Assembly (NCBI GenBank): GCA_016195325.1
Contig: JACPZX010000105.1
Coordinates: forward strand, 1 to 64,000
From: Acidobacteriota bacterium
GTDB lineage: Bacteria > Acidobacteriota > Polarisedimenticolia > JACPZX01
Length of the DNA stretch: 64,000 nt
Direction of reading: 5' to 3'
The position numbers and the translations under genes are program-made. Each line of letters opens with the position of its first letter. The first letter of the stretch is position 1. Positions 1-10,248 of this stretch are shown piece by piece. The notes beneath the pieces are model-generated. The model saw only the letters and a list, made by a program, of their open reading frames with translations, was not told the DNA's origin and did no database searches.

Positions 1-215
1 AGGTTCACCCTCAGCCCTGACGATTCGAGCCCCTGGTACCCGGGAAGGCCGTTCGCCAGCTCGTACACCGCCGCCGCCGAACACAGAAACGCGATCGCCA
101 CCGTCCCCACGCCCACCAGCGACACGAACTTCTTCCCCAGCCTCGCCCCGAACAACCCGTTCAACACGAATCCCGCGAACGGGAGCACGGGAATCAGCCA
201 GAGAAGCCTCAGCAT
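1..215 (-). CDS. nuoL: NADH-quinone oxidoreductase subunit L, N-terminal part (cut by window edge)
   Basis: This is the 5' end of a minus-strand gene that leaves the window at its left edge, so only about 71 residues are visible. The product starts MLRLLWLIPVLPFAGFVLNG and continues with a second hydrophobic stretch, as expected for the first two membrane helices of the antiporter-like proton-pumping subunit NuoL. It lies 22 nt downstream of nuoK in the same direction, which is the normal K-L order of complex I operons. The call rests on position plus the typical N-terminus. NuoM or an Mrp-type antiporter subunit cannot be excluded from this fragment alone. Confidence 0.75.
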   Translation of the reverse strand, partial: MLRLLWLIPVLPFAGFVLNGLFGARLGKKFVSLVGVGTVAIAFLCSAAAVYELANGLPGYQGLESSGLRVN

Positions 216-237
216 CGGTCGGTGCCTGCCGCGCGCG

Positions 238-540
238 CTACCACTTGAGGAGCGCCATCTGATCGACGTCGGTGGAGTGACGGCGCTTGAAGACCGCCAC
301 GATGATGGCGAGGCCCACCGCGGCCTCGGCCGCGGCCACCGCCATCACGAAGAAGGCGAAGATCTGACCGTCCATCCCCGCGTGGGCCCGCGAGAGGGTC
401 ACGAAGGCGAGGTTGGCGGCGTTGAGCATGATCTCGATGGACATGAAGATGACGAGGGCGGAGCGGCGGATGAGGACGCCGATGACGCCCAGCGTGAAGA
501 GGAGCCCGCTGACGGCGAGGACGAGCCCGGTCGGCACCAT
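238..540 (-). CDS. nuoK: NADH-quinone oxidoreductase subunit K
   Basis: A 100-residue hydrophobic protein with three membrane helices, the usual size of NuoK. The family hallmark glutamates are visible in the second and third helices, in the stretches around [13 protein letters not shown] and [11 protein letters not shown]. NuoK is part of the membrane proton path of complex I. It starts one base after the nuoJ stop codon and is followed by nuoL, so it is read from the same message. No oddity was seen. Confidence 0.95.
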   Translation of the reverse strand: MVPTGLVLAVSGLLFTLGVIGVLIRRSALVIFMSIEIMLNAANLAFVTLSRAHAGMDGQIFAFFVMAVAAAEAAVGLAIIVAVFKRRHSTDVDQMALLKW

Positions 541-541
541 C

Positions 542-1036
542 TCAGTCGATCTCCCGCTTGGCCAGGTAGAGCGCCCCGATCATCGCGGCGAGGAGCAGGA
601 TCGACGCCGCCTCGAACGGAAAGAGGTACTCGGTGAAGAGGAGCGTGCCGATCGACTCGACGCCGCCGTAGCCGGCGGGGGTCTCAGGCAGGGTCGGCTC
701 GTACCCGGCGAGGACGGGGAAGAGGGCCGCGAGGAGCGCGAAGGCCCCGAGGATCGTCGCGTAGAGCTGGGCCCTCCCCACCTTCCCCGCCTTTCCCTCG
801 CCGCCGGGATCGAGGAGCATCACGACGAAGAGGAAGAGGACCATGATCGCCCCCGCGTAGAGGATGATCTGGATCATCGCCGCGAACGGGGCCGACAGCA
901 GGACGAAGAAGAAGGCGATGGAGCACAGGTGCAGCGCGAGGGCGAGCGACTCGACGACGGGGTTCCGGTGGAGGATCACCACCGCCGCCGTCATCACGGC
1001 CACGAACGCGGTCAGATAGAAGAGCCCTTCGGTCAT
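542..1036 (-). CDS. nuoJ: NADH-quinone oxidoreductase subunit J
   Basis: A 164-residue polytopic membrane protein with about five hydrophobic segments. The conserved NuoJ helix is visible around residues 55-75 ([20 protein letters not shown], containing the [12 protein letters not shown] family signature). It is a core subunit of the complex I membrane arm. Its start lies one base after the nuoH stop. In most bacterial operons nuoI sits between nuoH and nuoJ, and here there is no room for it. The length is typical. Confidence 0.95.
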   Translation of the reverse strand: MTEGLFYLTAFVAVMTAAVVILHRNPVVESLALALHLCSIAFFFVLLSAPFAAMIQIILYAGAIMVLFLFVVMLLDPGGEGKAGKVGRAQLYATILGAFALLAALFPVLAGYEPTLPETPAGYGGVESIGTLLFTEYLFPFEAASILLLAAMIGALYLAKREID

Positions 1037-1037
1037 C

Positions 1038-2093
1038 TCAGAACCACCCGAGCAGGATCGCGCCGCCCACGTACAGGATGTTCACGAGCGCCATCGGGAG
1101 GAGGACCTTCCACCCGAGGCGCATGAGCTGGTCGTAGCGGAAGCGCGGCAGCGTCCAGCGCACCCAGATGTAGAGGAAGACGAGCCCCGTCACCTTCGCG
1201 CCGAAGATGGCGACGTGCACGAGCCAGCGCGCGGGCTCCGAGAACCCCGCGATGAGCCCCTCCACGAAGGGGAGGTGCCACCCGCCGAGGAAGAGGAGCG
1301 TCATCATGCAGCTCGACATCGTGACGTTGATGTACTCGCTCATGTAGAACATCGCGAACTTCATCGCGGAGTACTCGGTGTGGTACCCGGCGACGATCTC
1401 GGCCTCGGCCTCGGGAAGGTCGAACGGCAGCCGGTTCGTCTCGGCGAAGGCGGAGACGAGGAAGACGAAGAAGCCGAGGGGCATCGCGACGATGTACCAG
1501 ACGCTCCCCATCTGGGCGTCGACGATGGCGCCGAGGCGGAGGCTCCCTGCGGCCATCAGCACGCCGACGACCGACAGCGTCATCGAGAGCTCGTACGAGA
1601 TGAGCTGCGCCGACGAGCGCAGTCCCCCCATCAGCGAGTACTTGTTGTTCGACGACCAGCCCGCGAGGACGATGCCGTAGACGCCGAGGGAGGCGATCCC
1701 GAGGATGTACAGGACGCCCACGTCCAGGTCGGCGAGCTGAGGGATAATCGTGCTGTCGCCGACGTGGAACGGCGAGCCGACCGGCAGGACCGCGAAGGTG
1801 GCGAGCGCCGTGGTGAAGGCGATCGCGGGGGCGAGGATGAAGGTCGGCTTGTGCGCGAGCGCCGGGACGACCTCCTCCTTGAAGATGAACTTCAGCCCGT
1901 CGGCGACGGGCTGCAACAGCCCCCACGGTCCGACCCTGTTCGGGCCGAACCGCTCCTGGATGAAGCCGGCGATCTTGCGCTCCGCGAGGCTGATGTAGGC
2001 GACGGCCGTGAGGACCGCGACCGCGAGGATGGCGATCTTGATTGCGCTCGCGAGGGGGCCCATTCCCGCGACGAGGCCGACGAGGCTACCCAC
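1038..2093 (-). CDS. nuoH: NADH-quinone oxidoreductase subunit H
   Basis: A 351-residue membrane protein with eight or nine hydrophobic segments. NuoH forms much of the quinone-binding chamber at the junction of the two arms of complex I. Diagnostic stretches are visible: LAERKIAGFIQERFGPNRVG near residues 36-55, and AFAETNRLPFDLPEAEAEIV around residues 214-235. The start overlaps the end of nuoG by 8 bp, which points to translational coupling. Full length for the family. Confidence 0.97.
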   Translation of the reverse strand: MGSLVGLVAGMGPLASAIKIAILAVAVLTAVAYISLAERKIAGFIQERFGPNRVGPWGLLQPVADGLKFIFKEEVVPALAHKPTFILAPAIAFTTALATFAVLPVGSPFHVGDSTIIPQLADLDVGVLYILGIASLGVYGIVLAGWSSNNKYSLMGGLRSSAQLISYELSMTLSVVGVLMAAGSLRLGAIVDAQMGSVWYIVAMPLGFFVFLVSAFAETNRLPFDLPEAEAEIVAGYHTEYSAMKFAMFYMSEYINVTMSSCMMTLLFLGGWHLPFVEGLIAGFSEPARWLVHVAIFGAKVTGLVFLYIWVRWTLPRFRYDQLMRLGWKVLLPMALVNILYVGGAILLGWF

Positions 2094-3729
2094 GCGCCGC
2101 CCCCGCGCCCCTCGGGATTCCCTTCGGGGCGATGGAAGCTCCCGCGCCGGGCTCCTCGAGGGCGCGACCGCCCGCGCCCAGTGAAGTCCACGTGACCCCG
2201 GCGAAGGCCGGGACCGCGCCCGCGACCTCGCGCAGGATGTCGGGGGCCGAGCCGTACGCCGCAGTGGCTCCGAGACGCTGAAGGACGAGTGCCACGAGCT
2301 GCCAGACGGGGAGCGCCGACGATCGAGGCGTGACGGCGCGCCTCACGCGCTGGGCTCTCCCGTGGAAGTTGACGTACGTCCCCTCGAACTCGCCGTAGGC
2401 CGCGGCGGGAACGCGCACGGCGGCCGCCCCGGCCGACACGGTCAGGAACGGATCGATGGTCAGGAGCTGCCCCCCCTTCGCGAGCACGGCGAGAGCGCGA
2501 TCTCCGCCCGGAAGCGCCGCGGGATCTTCCGCGATGGCGAGGAGCGTCGTGATCCTCCCCGAGGCGACGTCGTCGAGGAGAGCGCGCGTCGAGCCGCCCC
2601 CCGCATCCACGTCGAAGCCGAGGAGGGCCGCCCCCTTCCGGTTCGCGGTGCGATCGGCCTTGATGAGGAATCCGTCGTCCTTCCCGCGAAGCCTCTCCGG
2701 GACGACGACGCGGAGCGCGGGGCCGATGGCGCCGGCGAGCCGCTTCACGACCCAGAGGTCCTCGACCGTCAGGTTCGCCGACGCGAGGATCGCCGCCCCC
2801 GACGGGCCCGCCGCCTTCAGCCGATCGGCGATCTTCGCCGCGGCGTCGGGGAGGCGCGAGGGCTCGAAGCCGGCGCCTCCCTTCGACTCGGGATCCGCGA
2901 GCCGCTTCGACTCGGCAATCGGCTTGTACGAGAGGCGCCCCTCGTCACACATCCACCAGCCATTCACCGCCTGGTTCTCGCGCGGCGTGAGGCGGTAGAT
3001 CCTGTTCTCGCTCGTGCCGAGGTTCACGTTGCAGCCGGCGGCGCACCCGCCGCAGACCGTCGGCACGTCGCGGATGAACCAGACCCTCTTCTGGAAGCGG
3101 AACTCCTTGAGCGTCAGCGCGCCGACCGGGCAGATGTCGACGACGTTGCCGGAGTAGTCGTTCGCGAGCGGCCGTCCCGGGAAGATGCCGATCTCGTTGT
3201 GCAGTCCGCGCTGGAAGACCCCCAGCTCCGAGGACCGCGTGACCTCGTCACAGAAGCGCACGCACCGCGTGCACATGATGCAGCGCTCGCTGTCGAGGAC
3301 CACGTGAGGCCCGACCTCGACGTCCTTCTTGAAGTTCATCCGGTGCTCGCGGAAACGGCTCCCGGCGTTCCCGTACTTGAAGGAGTACTCCTGGAGCCGG
3401 CACTCCCCCGCCTGATCGCAGATGGGGCAGTCGAGCGGGTGGTTCGCGAGGAGGAACTCCTCGACCCCCGCGACCCCCTTCTTCACCTTGTCGCTCCGCG
3501 TGAGGACGACCATCCCGTCGGCCGCCTGCGTGGTGCACGACGTGACGAGCTTGGGCATCTTCTCGATCTCGACGAGGCACATCCGGCAGTTCCCCGCGAC
3601 CGTGAGGCCGGGGTGGTAGCAGTAGTGAGGAGGCATCACGCCCGCTTTGCGGGCGGCCTCGATCACGGAGGTCCCTTTATCGACCTCGACCGCCTTGCCG
3701 TCAATCGTGAGACGGATCGTCTCCGCCAT
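2086..3729 (-). CDS. nuoG: NADH-quinone oxidoreductase subunit G (short form)
   Basis: Iron-sulfur relay subunit of the complex I peripheral arm. In order it shows an N-terminal [2Fe-2S] ferredoxin-type domain (cysteines in CYHPG and NCRMC, residues ~37-51), the His/Cys-ligated [4Fe-4S] motif (HPLDCPICDQAGEC, ~97-110), a CIMCTRC...CPVG cluster (~151-203) and an extra CGGCAAGC motif (~226-233) resembling the N7-type site. A molybdopterin-oxidoreductase-like fold follows but is short. At 547 aa the protein is well below the 700-900 aa common in proteobacterial NuoG, so the C-terminal part is reduced. It lies 6 nt after nuoF and overlaps nuoH by 8 bp. Confidence 0.93.
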   Translation of the reverse strand: MAETIRLTIDGKAVEVDKGTSVIEAARKAGVMPPHYCYHPGLTVAGNCRMCLVEIEKMPKLVTSCTTQAADGMVVLTRSDKVKKGVAGVEEFLLANHPLDCPICDQAGECRLQEYSFKYGNAGSRFREHRMNFKKDVEVGPHVVLDSERCIMCTRCVRFCDEVTRSSELGVFQRGLHNEIGIFPGRPLANDYSGNVVDICPVGALTLKEFRFQKRVWFIRDVPTVCGGCAAGCNVNLGTSENRIYRLTPRENQAVNGWWMCDEGRLSYKPIAESKRLADPESKGGAGFEPSRLPDAAAKIADRLKAAGPSGAAILASANLTVEDLWVVKRLAGAIGPALRVVVPERLRGKDDGFLIKADRTANRKGAALLGFDVDAGGGSTRALLDDVASGRITTLLAIAEDPAALPGGDRALAVLAKGGQLLTIDPFLTVSAGAAAVRVPAAAYGEFEGTYVNFHGRAQRVRRAVTPRSSALPVWQLVALVLQRLGATAAYGSAPDILREVAGAVPAFAGVTWTSLGAGGRALEEPGAGASIAPKGIPRGAGAARG

Positions 3730-3735
3730 CGTGTG

Positions 3736-5015
<1,280 letters not shown>

Positions 5016-5019
<4 letters not shown>

Positions 5020-5621
5020 TTCAAGGAGTCGAGGAGAGCGTCGACCTTCGCGATCGGGTCGAGGTTCTCGTGGAAATCGTCGTTGAGCTGGAGCATCGGC
5101 GCCGTGCCGCACGAGCCGAGGCACTCCACCGTCACCAGCGTGAACTTCCCGTCCGCGGTCGTGCCTCCCACCTCGACGCCGAGCTTCTTCCTGAGGTGCG
5201 AGACGACGGCGTCGGCGCCGCGGAGATAGCACGAGAGGGTCGTGCAGACCTGGATGAGGTGGCGGCCGATCGGCTTCGTCTGGTACATCGTGTAGAACGA
5301 GACGACGCCCGCGACGAAGGCCGGCGACACGTCGAGCTTCGCCGCGATCTCCTCCATCGCCCTGCTGCCCACGAACCCCTGCTCCTTCTGCGCGACCCAG
5401 AGGGCCGGCAGCAGCGCCGATCGCCGGTCCGGGTACAGCGCGACGAGGCGATCGATCTCGAGCCGCGACCCGGCGGTGAGGGCCTTTCCCTCGTCCGGCG
5501 CGATCCCCTCCGGGCCCGCGGGGCCGCGCAGTGCGACGGACCCGGCCGCGAACCCCGGGATCTTCGAGGGATCGGACGGGAGCACCTTGAGCCCCCCCGT
5601 CCCCGCGCGCGGCTCGCTCAT
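5016..5621 (-). CDS. nuoE: NADH-quinone oxidoreductase subunit E ([2Fe-2S], thioredoxin-like)
   Basis: A 201-residue subunit carrying the N1a [2Fe-2S] cluster near the NADH site. Cluster ligands are visible as the Cys pair in CTTLSC and the later pair in CLGSCG. The preceding helical part contains the family stretch around VAGVVSFYTMY. The N-terminal ~45 residues are longer and less ordered than in E. coli NuoE. The start overlaps the nuoD stop by 4 bp (ATGA), and the end overlaps the nuoF start in the same manner, so D-E-F appear translationally coupled. Confidence 0.95.
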
Positions 5622-6814
5622 CGGTCCACCTCCCCCATGACGGGGTCGAGGCTCGCGATGATGGCCACGAGGTCGGAGACGAGCTGCCCCTCCGCGATCT
5701 TCACGAGCGCCTGGAGATTGATGAATGACGGCGAGCGGATCTTCAGGCGGTACGGGCTCCTGCCCCCTTCGCTCTTGATGTAGAAGCCGAGCTCACCCTT
5801 CGGCGCCTCGATCGCGTGGTAGACCTCGCCCACCGGCGCGTCGAACGACTCGGTGACGAGGATGAACTGGTGGATCAGCTCCTCCATCTTCCGGAGGACG
5901 TTCTCCTTCGGCGGCAGGACGATCTTCGGATCGTCCACCACGATGGGGCCGTCCGGCATCTTCGCGATGATCTGGTGCAGGATCCGCACGCTCTGCCGCA
6001 TCTCCTCGAGCCTGACGAGGTAGCGGTCGTAGACGTCGCCGACGGAGCCGACCGGTACGTCGAAGTCGAGCTCGTCGTAGCCGGAGTAGGGCTCGACCTT
6101 CCGGAGGTCCCAGTCCTTTCCGCAGGCGCGGAGGTTAGGGCCCGTCACGCCGAGATCGATCGCGTCCTCGAGCTTGAGGACGCCGATGTCCTTCGTGCGC
6201 TCGACCCAGATCTTGTTGTGCGTGAGGAGCGCCTCCCACTCCTCGACCTCCTTCGGGAAGCGGGTGACCCATCCCTTGAACTGATCGAGGAACCCCGGCG
6301 GCAGATCGCGCGCAAGCCCGCCCACGCGCGTGTACGACGTCGTCATGCGCGTGCCGGTGAGCATCTCGATGAAGTCGTAGAGGATCTCGCGCTCCCGGAA
6401 CGTGTAGAAGAAGACGCTGAGCGCGCCGAGGTCCACCGCGTGGGTGCCGAGCCACAGGAGGTGCGCCGAGATGCGGCTCAGCTCGCAGACGAGCACGCGG
6501 ATCGCCCGCGCCCGAGGCGGCACCTCGCAGTCGATCAGCTTCTCGACCGCCATCACGTACGCGCAGTTGTTCGAGAGGGGGGCGAGGTAGTCGAGGCGGT
6601 CGGTGTACGGGATGAACTGGTGGTAGGTCTTGTTCTCCGCGAGCTTCTCCATCCCGCGGTGGAGGTAGCCGACGTGCGGGGTGCACTTCCGCACGATCTC
6701 CCCCTCGAGGTCGAGGACGAGCCTCAGGACCCCGTGGGTCGACGGGTGCGACGGCCCCATGTTGATCGTGACCGCCTCGCCTCCGCTCTCGAGCTTCTCG
6801 CGCGTGATCGACAT
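5618..6814 (-). CDS. nuoD: NADH-quinone oxidoreductase subunit D
   Basis: The 398-residue 49-kDa subunit, related to the [NiFe] hydrogenase large subunit, which helps form the quinone pocket. Visible family motifs are the N-terminal NMGPSHPSTHGVLRL, VGYLHRGMEKL, and a C-terminal end reading IIASLDPVMGEVDR. NuoD is separate from NuoC here rather than fused. It begins 4 nt after nuoC and ends overlapping nuoE. Full length with no missing motif. Confidence 0.97.
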   Translation of the reverse strand: MSITREKLESGGEAVTINMGPSHPSTHGVLRLVLDLEGEIVRKCTPHVGYLHRGMEKLAENKTYHQFIPYTDRLDYLAPLSNNCAYVMAVEKLIDCEVPPRARAIRVLVCELSRISAHLLWLGTHAVDLGALSVFFYTFREREILYDFIEMLTGTRMTTSYTRVGGLARDLPPGFLDQFKGWVTRFPKEVEEWEALLTHNKIWVERTKDIGVLKLEDAIDLGVTGPNLRACGKDWDLRKVEPYSGYDELDFDVPVGSVGDVYDRYLVRLEEMRQSVRILHQIIAKMPDGPIVVDDPKIVLPPKENVLRKMEELIHQFILVTESFDAPVGEVYHAIEAPKGELGFYIKSEGGRSPYRLKIRSPSFINLQALVKIAEGQLVSDLVAIIASLDPVMGEVDR

Positions 6815-6818
6815 CGCG

Positions 6819-7310
6819 TCAGGCTCCGTGGCCTTCGAGTGGGAAGTCCTTGCGGAGCGGGTGGAACTCGAAGTCCTCGGGCATGAGGATGCGCCGCAGA
6901 TCGGGGTGCCCGTCGAAGACGACGCCGACGAGGTCGTACGCCTCGCGCTCCTGCCAGTCGGCGCCGACCCAGACTCCCGTCACCGTGGGGCAGTGGTTCG
7001 TCTCTGCGAGCCTGACCTTCAGGCGCAGGCGCGCGTTGTTGCGGAAGGAGTACAGGTGGTAGAGGACCTCGTACTCGTAGTCGCGATCGCCGAAGTGAAT
7101 CCCCGTCAGATCGCTCAGCATCTCGAACGAGAGATCGGGATCGAGCTTCACGAAGCGGCAGGCCTCGACGATCCGCGCGGCATCGACGACGACCGTGACC
7201 TCTCCGCGAAACACCGAGGTCTCCGCGATCGACGCGCCGAGTCGCGCGCGGAGCGCTTCGGCCGCCTTCTCGGCGATCGGGTGGGGCTTCTCCCAGCGCG
7301 TCACTCCCAC
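6819..7310 (-). CDS. nuoC: NADH-quinone oxidoreductase subunit C
   Basis: The 163-residue 30-kDa subunit of the peripheral arm. The diagnostic C-terminal block is visible as WQEREAYDLVGVVFDGHPDL followed by RRILMPEDFEFHPLRKDFPL. The start overlaps the end of nuoA by 10 bp. In the usual nuoA-B-C-D order nuoB would separate these two genes; here nuoA runs directly into nuoC. Confidence 0.96.
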   Translation of the reverse strand: MGVTRWEKPHPIAEKAAEALRARLGASIAETSVFRGEVTVVVDAARIVEACRFVKLDPDLSFEMLSDLTGIHFGDRDYEYEVLYHLYSFRNNARLRLKVRLAETNHCPTVTGVWVGADWQEREAYDLVGVVFDGHPDLRRILMPEDFEFHPLRKDFPLEGHGA

Positions 7311-7657
7311 TCAAGGCCTCCCCGGCGCCAGCAGTAGACGTACCCCACGACGAGCACGCCGAGGAAGAGGAGCATCTCGGCGAAGCCGAAGAGCCCCATC
7401 CTGCGGAAGAGGACGGCCCAGGGGTAGAGGAACGCCGCCTCGATGTCGAAGAGGATGAAGAGCATCGCGACGACGTAAAACCTTATCGAGGCCCGCTTGC
7501 GCGCCGTGTCGATGACCGGGATGCCGCACTCGTATTGGTTCAGCTTCACGCGCGAGTGTTTCACGAACCCGAAGAGGTGGGAGATGCCGATCATCCCGAA
7601 CGCCATCGCGGCGGCGACGCCGAGGAGCATCATGGCCGGGAGGAAGGAGTCGAGCAT
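7301..7657 (-). CDS. nuoA: NADH-quinone oxidoreductase subunit A
   Basis: A 118-residue membrane subunit with three hydrophobic helices. The conserved segment after helix 1 is visible (NQYECGIP, with the cysteine of the quinone-cavity loop), followed by RFYVVAMLFILFDIEAAFLYPW. It is the first gene of the minus-strand nuo cluster, so the operon promoter should lie in the 183-bp gap between 7658 and 7840. I found no convincing -35/-10 pair there. nuoC follows with a 10-bp overlap and nuoB is absent. Confidence 0.96.
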   Translation of the reverse strand: MLDSFLPAMMLLGVAAAMAFGMIGISHLFGFVKHSRVKLNQYECGIPVIDTARKRASIRFYVVAMLFILFDIEAAFLYPWAVLFRRMGLFGFAEMLLFLGVLVVGYVYCWRRGGLEWE

Positions 7658-7840
7658 CCTGGAACCTTTGGGGGCGCCGCGTTCCTACACGAAGGGCTCT
7701 GCCATCGAGCGGAGGAAGCGCCTGAATTGCAAGCTGTTGCGATGAAATGCGTGGACTCGAAACGGGCCGGAAATCTACCACAGCGTCTCCGGGGGGATCA
7801 AACGGCTGGGAGCCGGGTATACTCGCCGCCGGAGGTGCCG

Positions 7841-8533
7841 ATGCGGCCCTGGTGCCTGGTGCAGCACGTCGCGTGGGAGGGGCCGGGGCTCCTCGGCGTC
7901 GAGGCGCGCGCGCGCGGGATCGAGCTGCACGTGCTCCGGATGGACCTGGGCGATCCCCTTCCACCCGCGTCCCAGATCGGCGGCCTCGTCGTGATGGGGG
8001 GGCCGATGGGGGTCGCCGACGCGGCGGCCTACCCCCACCTTGCCGCCGAGATCGACCTTCTCGCCGTCGCGGTCGCCGCGCGGATCCCGGTTCTCGGCGT
8101 CTGCCTCGGCTCGCAGCTTCTCGCGTCGGCGCTCGGCGCGCGCGTCTTCAAGGGGCCGGCCCTCGAGGTCGGCCTCGGCGACGTCGATCTGACCGAAGAG
8201 GGGCGGCTCGACCCCGTGATGGGGCCCGCGGGGCGGGCTCTCCCCGTCGTGCACTGGCACAACGACACGTTCGATCTCCCCGAGGGTTCGGCCCTCCTCG
8301 CCTCGAGCGCCGGCTACGCGAACCAGGCGTACCGGTTCGGGGATCGCGTCTACGGTCTCCAGTTCCACATCGAGCTCGACGCCGAGATGCGCCGCGCGTG
8401 GGCGGCGCGCCTTCCCCCCGGCGCGACGCTCGACGAGATGGGGCACGCCCGCGCCGCGCGCGCAGGCCGGGCGCTCATCGGCCGCTGGTTCGACCGGGCG
8501 GTCGCAGTGGCCGGATCTACCGCGGAGGGGTGA
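7841..8533 (+). CDS. Class-I glutamine amidotransferase (GMP synthase GATase-like)
   Basis: A 230-residue stand-alone GATase. The ATG at 7841 was chosen because GGAGG lies at 7831-7835. The catalytic triad can be seen: the nucleophile Cys in LGVCLGSQLL (about residue 89), and His plus Glu in the C-terminal stretch GLQFHIELD. The oxyanion-loop glycines are in VVMGGPMGV. Such proteins hydrolyse glutamine and pass ammonia to a partner, or act as gamma-glutamyl peptidases; the substrate cannot be read from sequence. A TATACT at 7818-7823 may be its -10 element. It faces away from nuoA and is followed by an AraC-type regulator. Confidence 0.85.
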   Translation: MRPWCLVQHVAWEGPGLLGVEARARGIELHVLRMDLGDPLPPASQIGGLVVMGGPMGVADAAAYPHLAAEIDLLAVAVAARIPVLGVCLGSQLLASALGARVFKGPALEVGLGDVDLTEEGRLDPVMGPAGRALPVVHWHNDTFDLPEGSALLASSAGYANQAYRFGDRVYGLQFHIELDAEMRRAWAARLPPGATLDEMGHARAARAGRALIGRWFDRAVAVAGSTAEG

Positions 8534-8574
8534 CCCCCGTCATCCCGGGCCGTCCGTCCCGTGTCCTACTGGGC

Positions 8575-9405
8575 ATGCCCCAGTTCGTCCCCAGGCCGGT
8601 CCCTGTCACGCAAGGAAGCGAGGAGTCCACCACCGCCCGGGTCGGGAGCTTCTGGATCACCGAGGCGTGGTTTCCCTCCCATGCGATCGTCCCGCCGCAC
8701 CTTCACGACCGCACGTGTCTCGCGGTGATGCTCGAGGGAGGATTCACCCTGGAGATCGGGGGGCGCGGGATCGAGTGCGCGCCGGCCACCGTGGCGACCG
8801 AGCCCGCGGGGGAGAGACACGCGAACACGATCGGGGGGGCCGGCGCGCACGTGGTGGTCCTTCAACCCGACCCGGCCGACGAAGAACTCAACCGCGCGTG
8901 CGGTGGAGTCCTGAACGAAGTGAGGCATTTTCGCCACGGCGGGATCGCCCTCGACGCCCGGAGACTCGCTCGGGAGATTCATAGTCCCGACGCGGTCTCG
9001 CCTCTCGCGATGGAGGCGCTCTCCCTCGAGATCCTCGCCGCCACCTCGCGCCTCCAGGCCTCCGATGAATCGGCGAAGCGGGCTCCGGCCTGGCTCGCGA
9101 GGGCGCGCGACATGCTGCACGCGCAGTTCCTCGATCGGCCCACCGTCGCGGGGATCGCCGCCGAAGCCGGAGTGCACCCCGTCCACCTCGCGCGCGTCTT
9201 CAAGTCGCACTTCCAGCTCTCCGTCGGCGCGTACGTGCGCGCCCTCAGGTTGGAGTGGGCGGCGTCACGGCTCGCCGGCTCCGACGATTCCCTCGCCGAC
9301 ATCGCGCAGGCCGCGGGCTTCGCCGATCAGAGCCACTTCACGCGCGCCTTCCGAAGCCGCACCGGTGTCACGCCGCAGCGCTACCGGTCGACTGCCCGGG
9401 AGTGA
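8575..9405 (+). CDS. AraC-family transcriptional regulator with N-terminal cupin sensor
   Basis: A 276-residue regulator. Residues ~30-105 form a cupin-like beta-barrel with clustered histidines (IVPPHLHDRTCLAV and ERHANTIGG), the usual ligand-sensing part. The C-terminal ~100 residues carry two helix-turn-helix motifs typical of AraC/XylS (VAGIAAEAGVHPVHLARVFK and LADIAQAAGFADQSHFTRAF), ending in the GVTPQRYR signature. The start at 8575 is 41 nt after the amidotransferase stop. The open frame continues upstream over the amidotransferase, but that sequence is arginine-rich shadow. Its ligand and targets are unknown; the amidotransferase and the secreted protein downstream are the nearest candidates. 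Confidence 0.9.
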   Translation: MPQFVPRPVPVTQGSEESTTARVGSFWITEAWFPSHAIVPPHLHDRTCLAVMLEGGFTLEIGGRGIECAPATVATEPAGERHANTIGGAGAHVVVLQPDPADEELNRACGGVLNEVRHFRHGGIALDARRLAREIHSPDAVSPLAMEALSLEILAATSRLQASDESAKRAPAWLARARDMLHAQFLDRPTVAGIAAEAGVHPVHLARVFKSHFQLSVGAYVRALRLEWAASRLAGSDDSLADIAQAAGFADQSHFTRAFRSRTGVTPQRYRSTARE

Positions 9406-9436
9406 GGGAACCCCCCGGGCGGCGCAAGTTCCAGCT

Positions 9437-10081
9437 TCAGTGGACCTGGATGTTCCCTCCTCCCAGCGGGTGGGGTCCGAAGTTCGGGTTGGGCACCTTG
9501 CTCGCGGCGCAGAAGGCGTTGTTCGCCGCCTCGTTCCCGAACCCGGAGAGGGTGCTCACGTCGTTCCAGCCGTTCGCTCCCTCACCGTTGTCGATGGACT
9601 GGAACCAGATGTAGCCCCCGATCGCCGTCGGGTCGTTGCTCGCGTCGATGCGCCCTCCCCACTTCGCGCGGTTCTGAGTCAGCGGGGGAACGTCGGGGGT
9701 GCGCTGGAGGACCGGCGTGTCGTAGACGTTGAAGCAGGTGACGGGGCCGCTGAACTTGTAGACGGCCCCGTCCGCCGCCTGCTCGTAGGTGTACCAGCCG
9801 CTCACCGAGCCATCCGCATCGCGCTTCGCGTTGAACGTCACCCGGTTTTCGATCGGCGTCGTGGTCCCGAAGATCCCGCCGTTGAAGTTCGGATCGACGG
9901 TGAAGTGGTAACCGCCCGTCGCGATCAGGACGTGACCGTTGCCGGCCACGCCCGCAGGCGCCGGCGCCAGGCTCTGATCCTCGGCCTCGCCGACCGCGCC
10001 GGCCCGCGCGGGCGTCGCCGCGCCGATCCCGATCACCAGCACCGCCGAAAGCGCCGCCATGAAAACCCCTTTCCTGCTCAT
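9437..10081 (-). CDS. Secreted protein of unknown function
   Basis: A 214-residue protein starting at 10081, where AGGAGA precedes the ATG. It has a signal peptide (basic MSRK, hydrophobic core, cleavage probably after TPARA near residue 27). The mature part is rich in Gly, Asn, Asp and aromatic residues, with predicted beta character and two cysteines, and ends with a glycine-rich tail. I recognise no domain. It is convergent with the AraC regulator, leaving a 31-bp gap, and divergent from the DyP operon across 167 bp. It is probably periplasmic, outer-membrane associated or released. Confidence 0.7.
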   Translation of the reverse strand: MSRKGVFMAALSAVLVIGIGAATPARAGAVGEAEDQSLAPAPAGVAGNGHVLIATGGYHFTVDPNFNGGIFGTTTPIENRVTFNAKRDADGSVSGWYTYEQAADGAVYKFSGPVTCFNVYDTPVLQRTPDVPPLTQNRAKWGGRIDASNDPTAIGGYIWFQSIDNGEGANGWNDVSTLSGFGNEAANNAFCAASKVPNPNFGPHPLGGGNIQVH

Positions 10082-10196
10082 GCCGTTCTCCTTTCCTCGT
10101 TGGGAGGGCATCCGCCCTGCTCGAGCGGAAAGGTACGCGGGAAGCGCGGCGTGTCTTGAAAGCCACTCAACACGCGTGGTACCGGAGCAACATCTC

Positions 10197-10225
10197 TTGA
10201 TGCGGCCGTCGGTGCCGGGTACGAT
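10197..10225 (+). promoter_or_regulatory. Sigma-70-like promoter for the DyP-CopA operon
   Basis: TTGATG at 10197-10202 and TACGAT at 10220-10225 are separated by exactly 17 bp. A transcript would start near 10232, giving a leader of under 20 nt that contains GGAGG at 10240-10244 before the DyP ATG at 10249. The call is from pattern match only. Confidence 0.45.
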
Positions 10226-10248
10226 GAAACATCCAACGGAGGTGCGAG

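Noticed and set aside
9406-9436. GGAAC...GTTCC as a bidirectional terminator between convergent genes
   Set aside because: Five-base stem with a 16-base loop and no T-run; too weak to call.
10083-10131. GGTAC...GTACC and GCGTGT...ACACGC repeats upstream of the DyP gene as an operator
   Set aside because: Arms are five or six bases with unequal spacing and no known regulator site.
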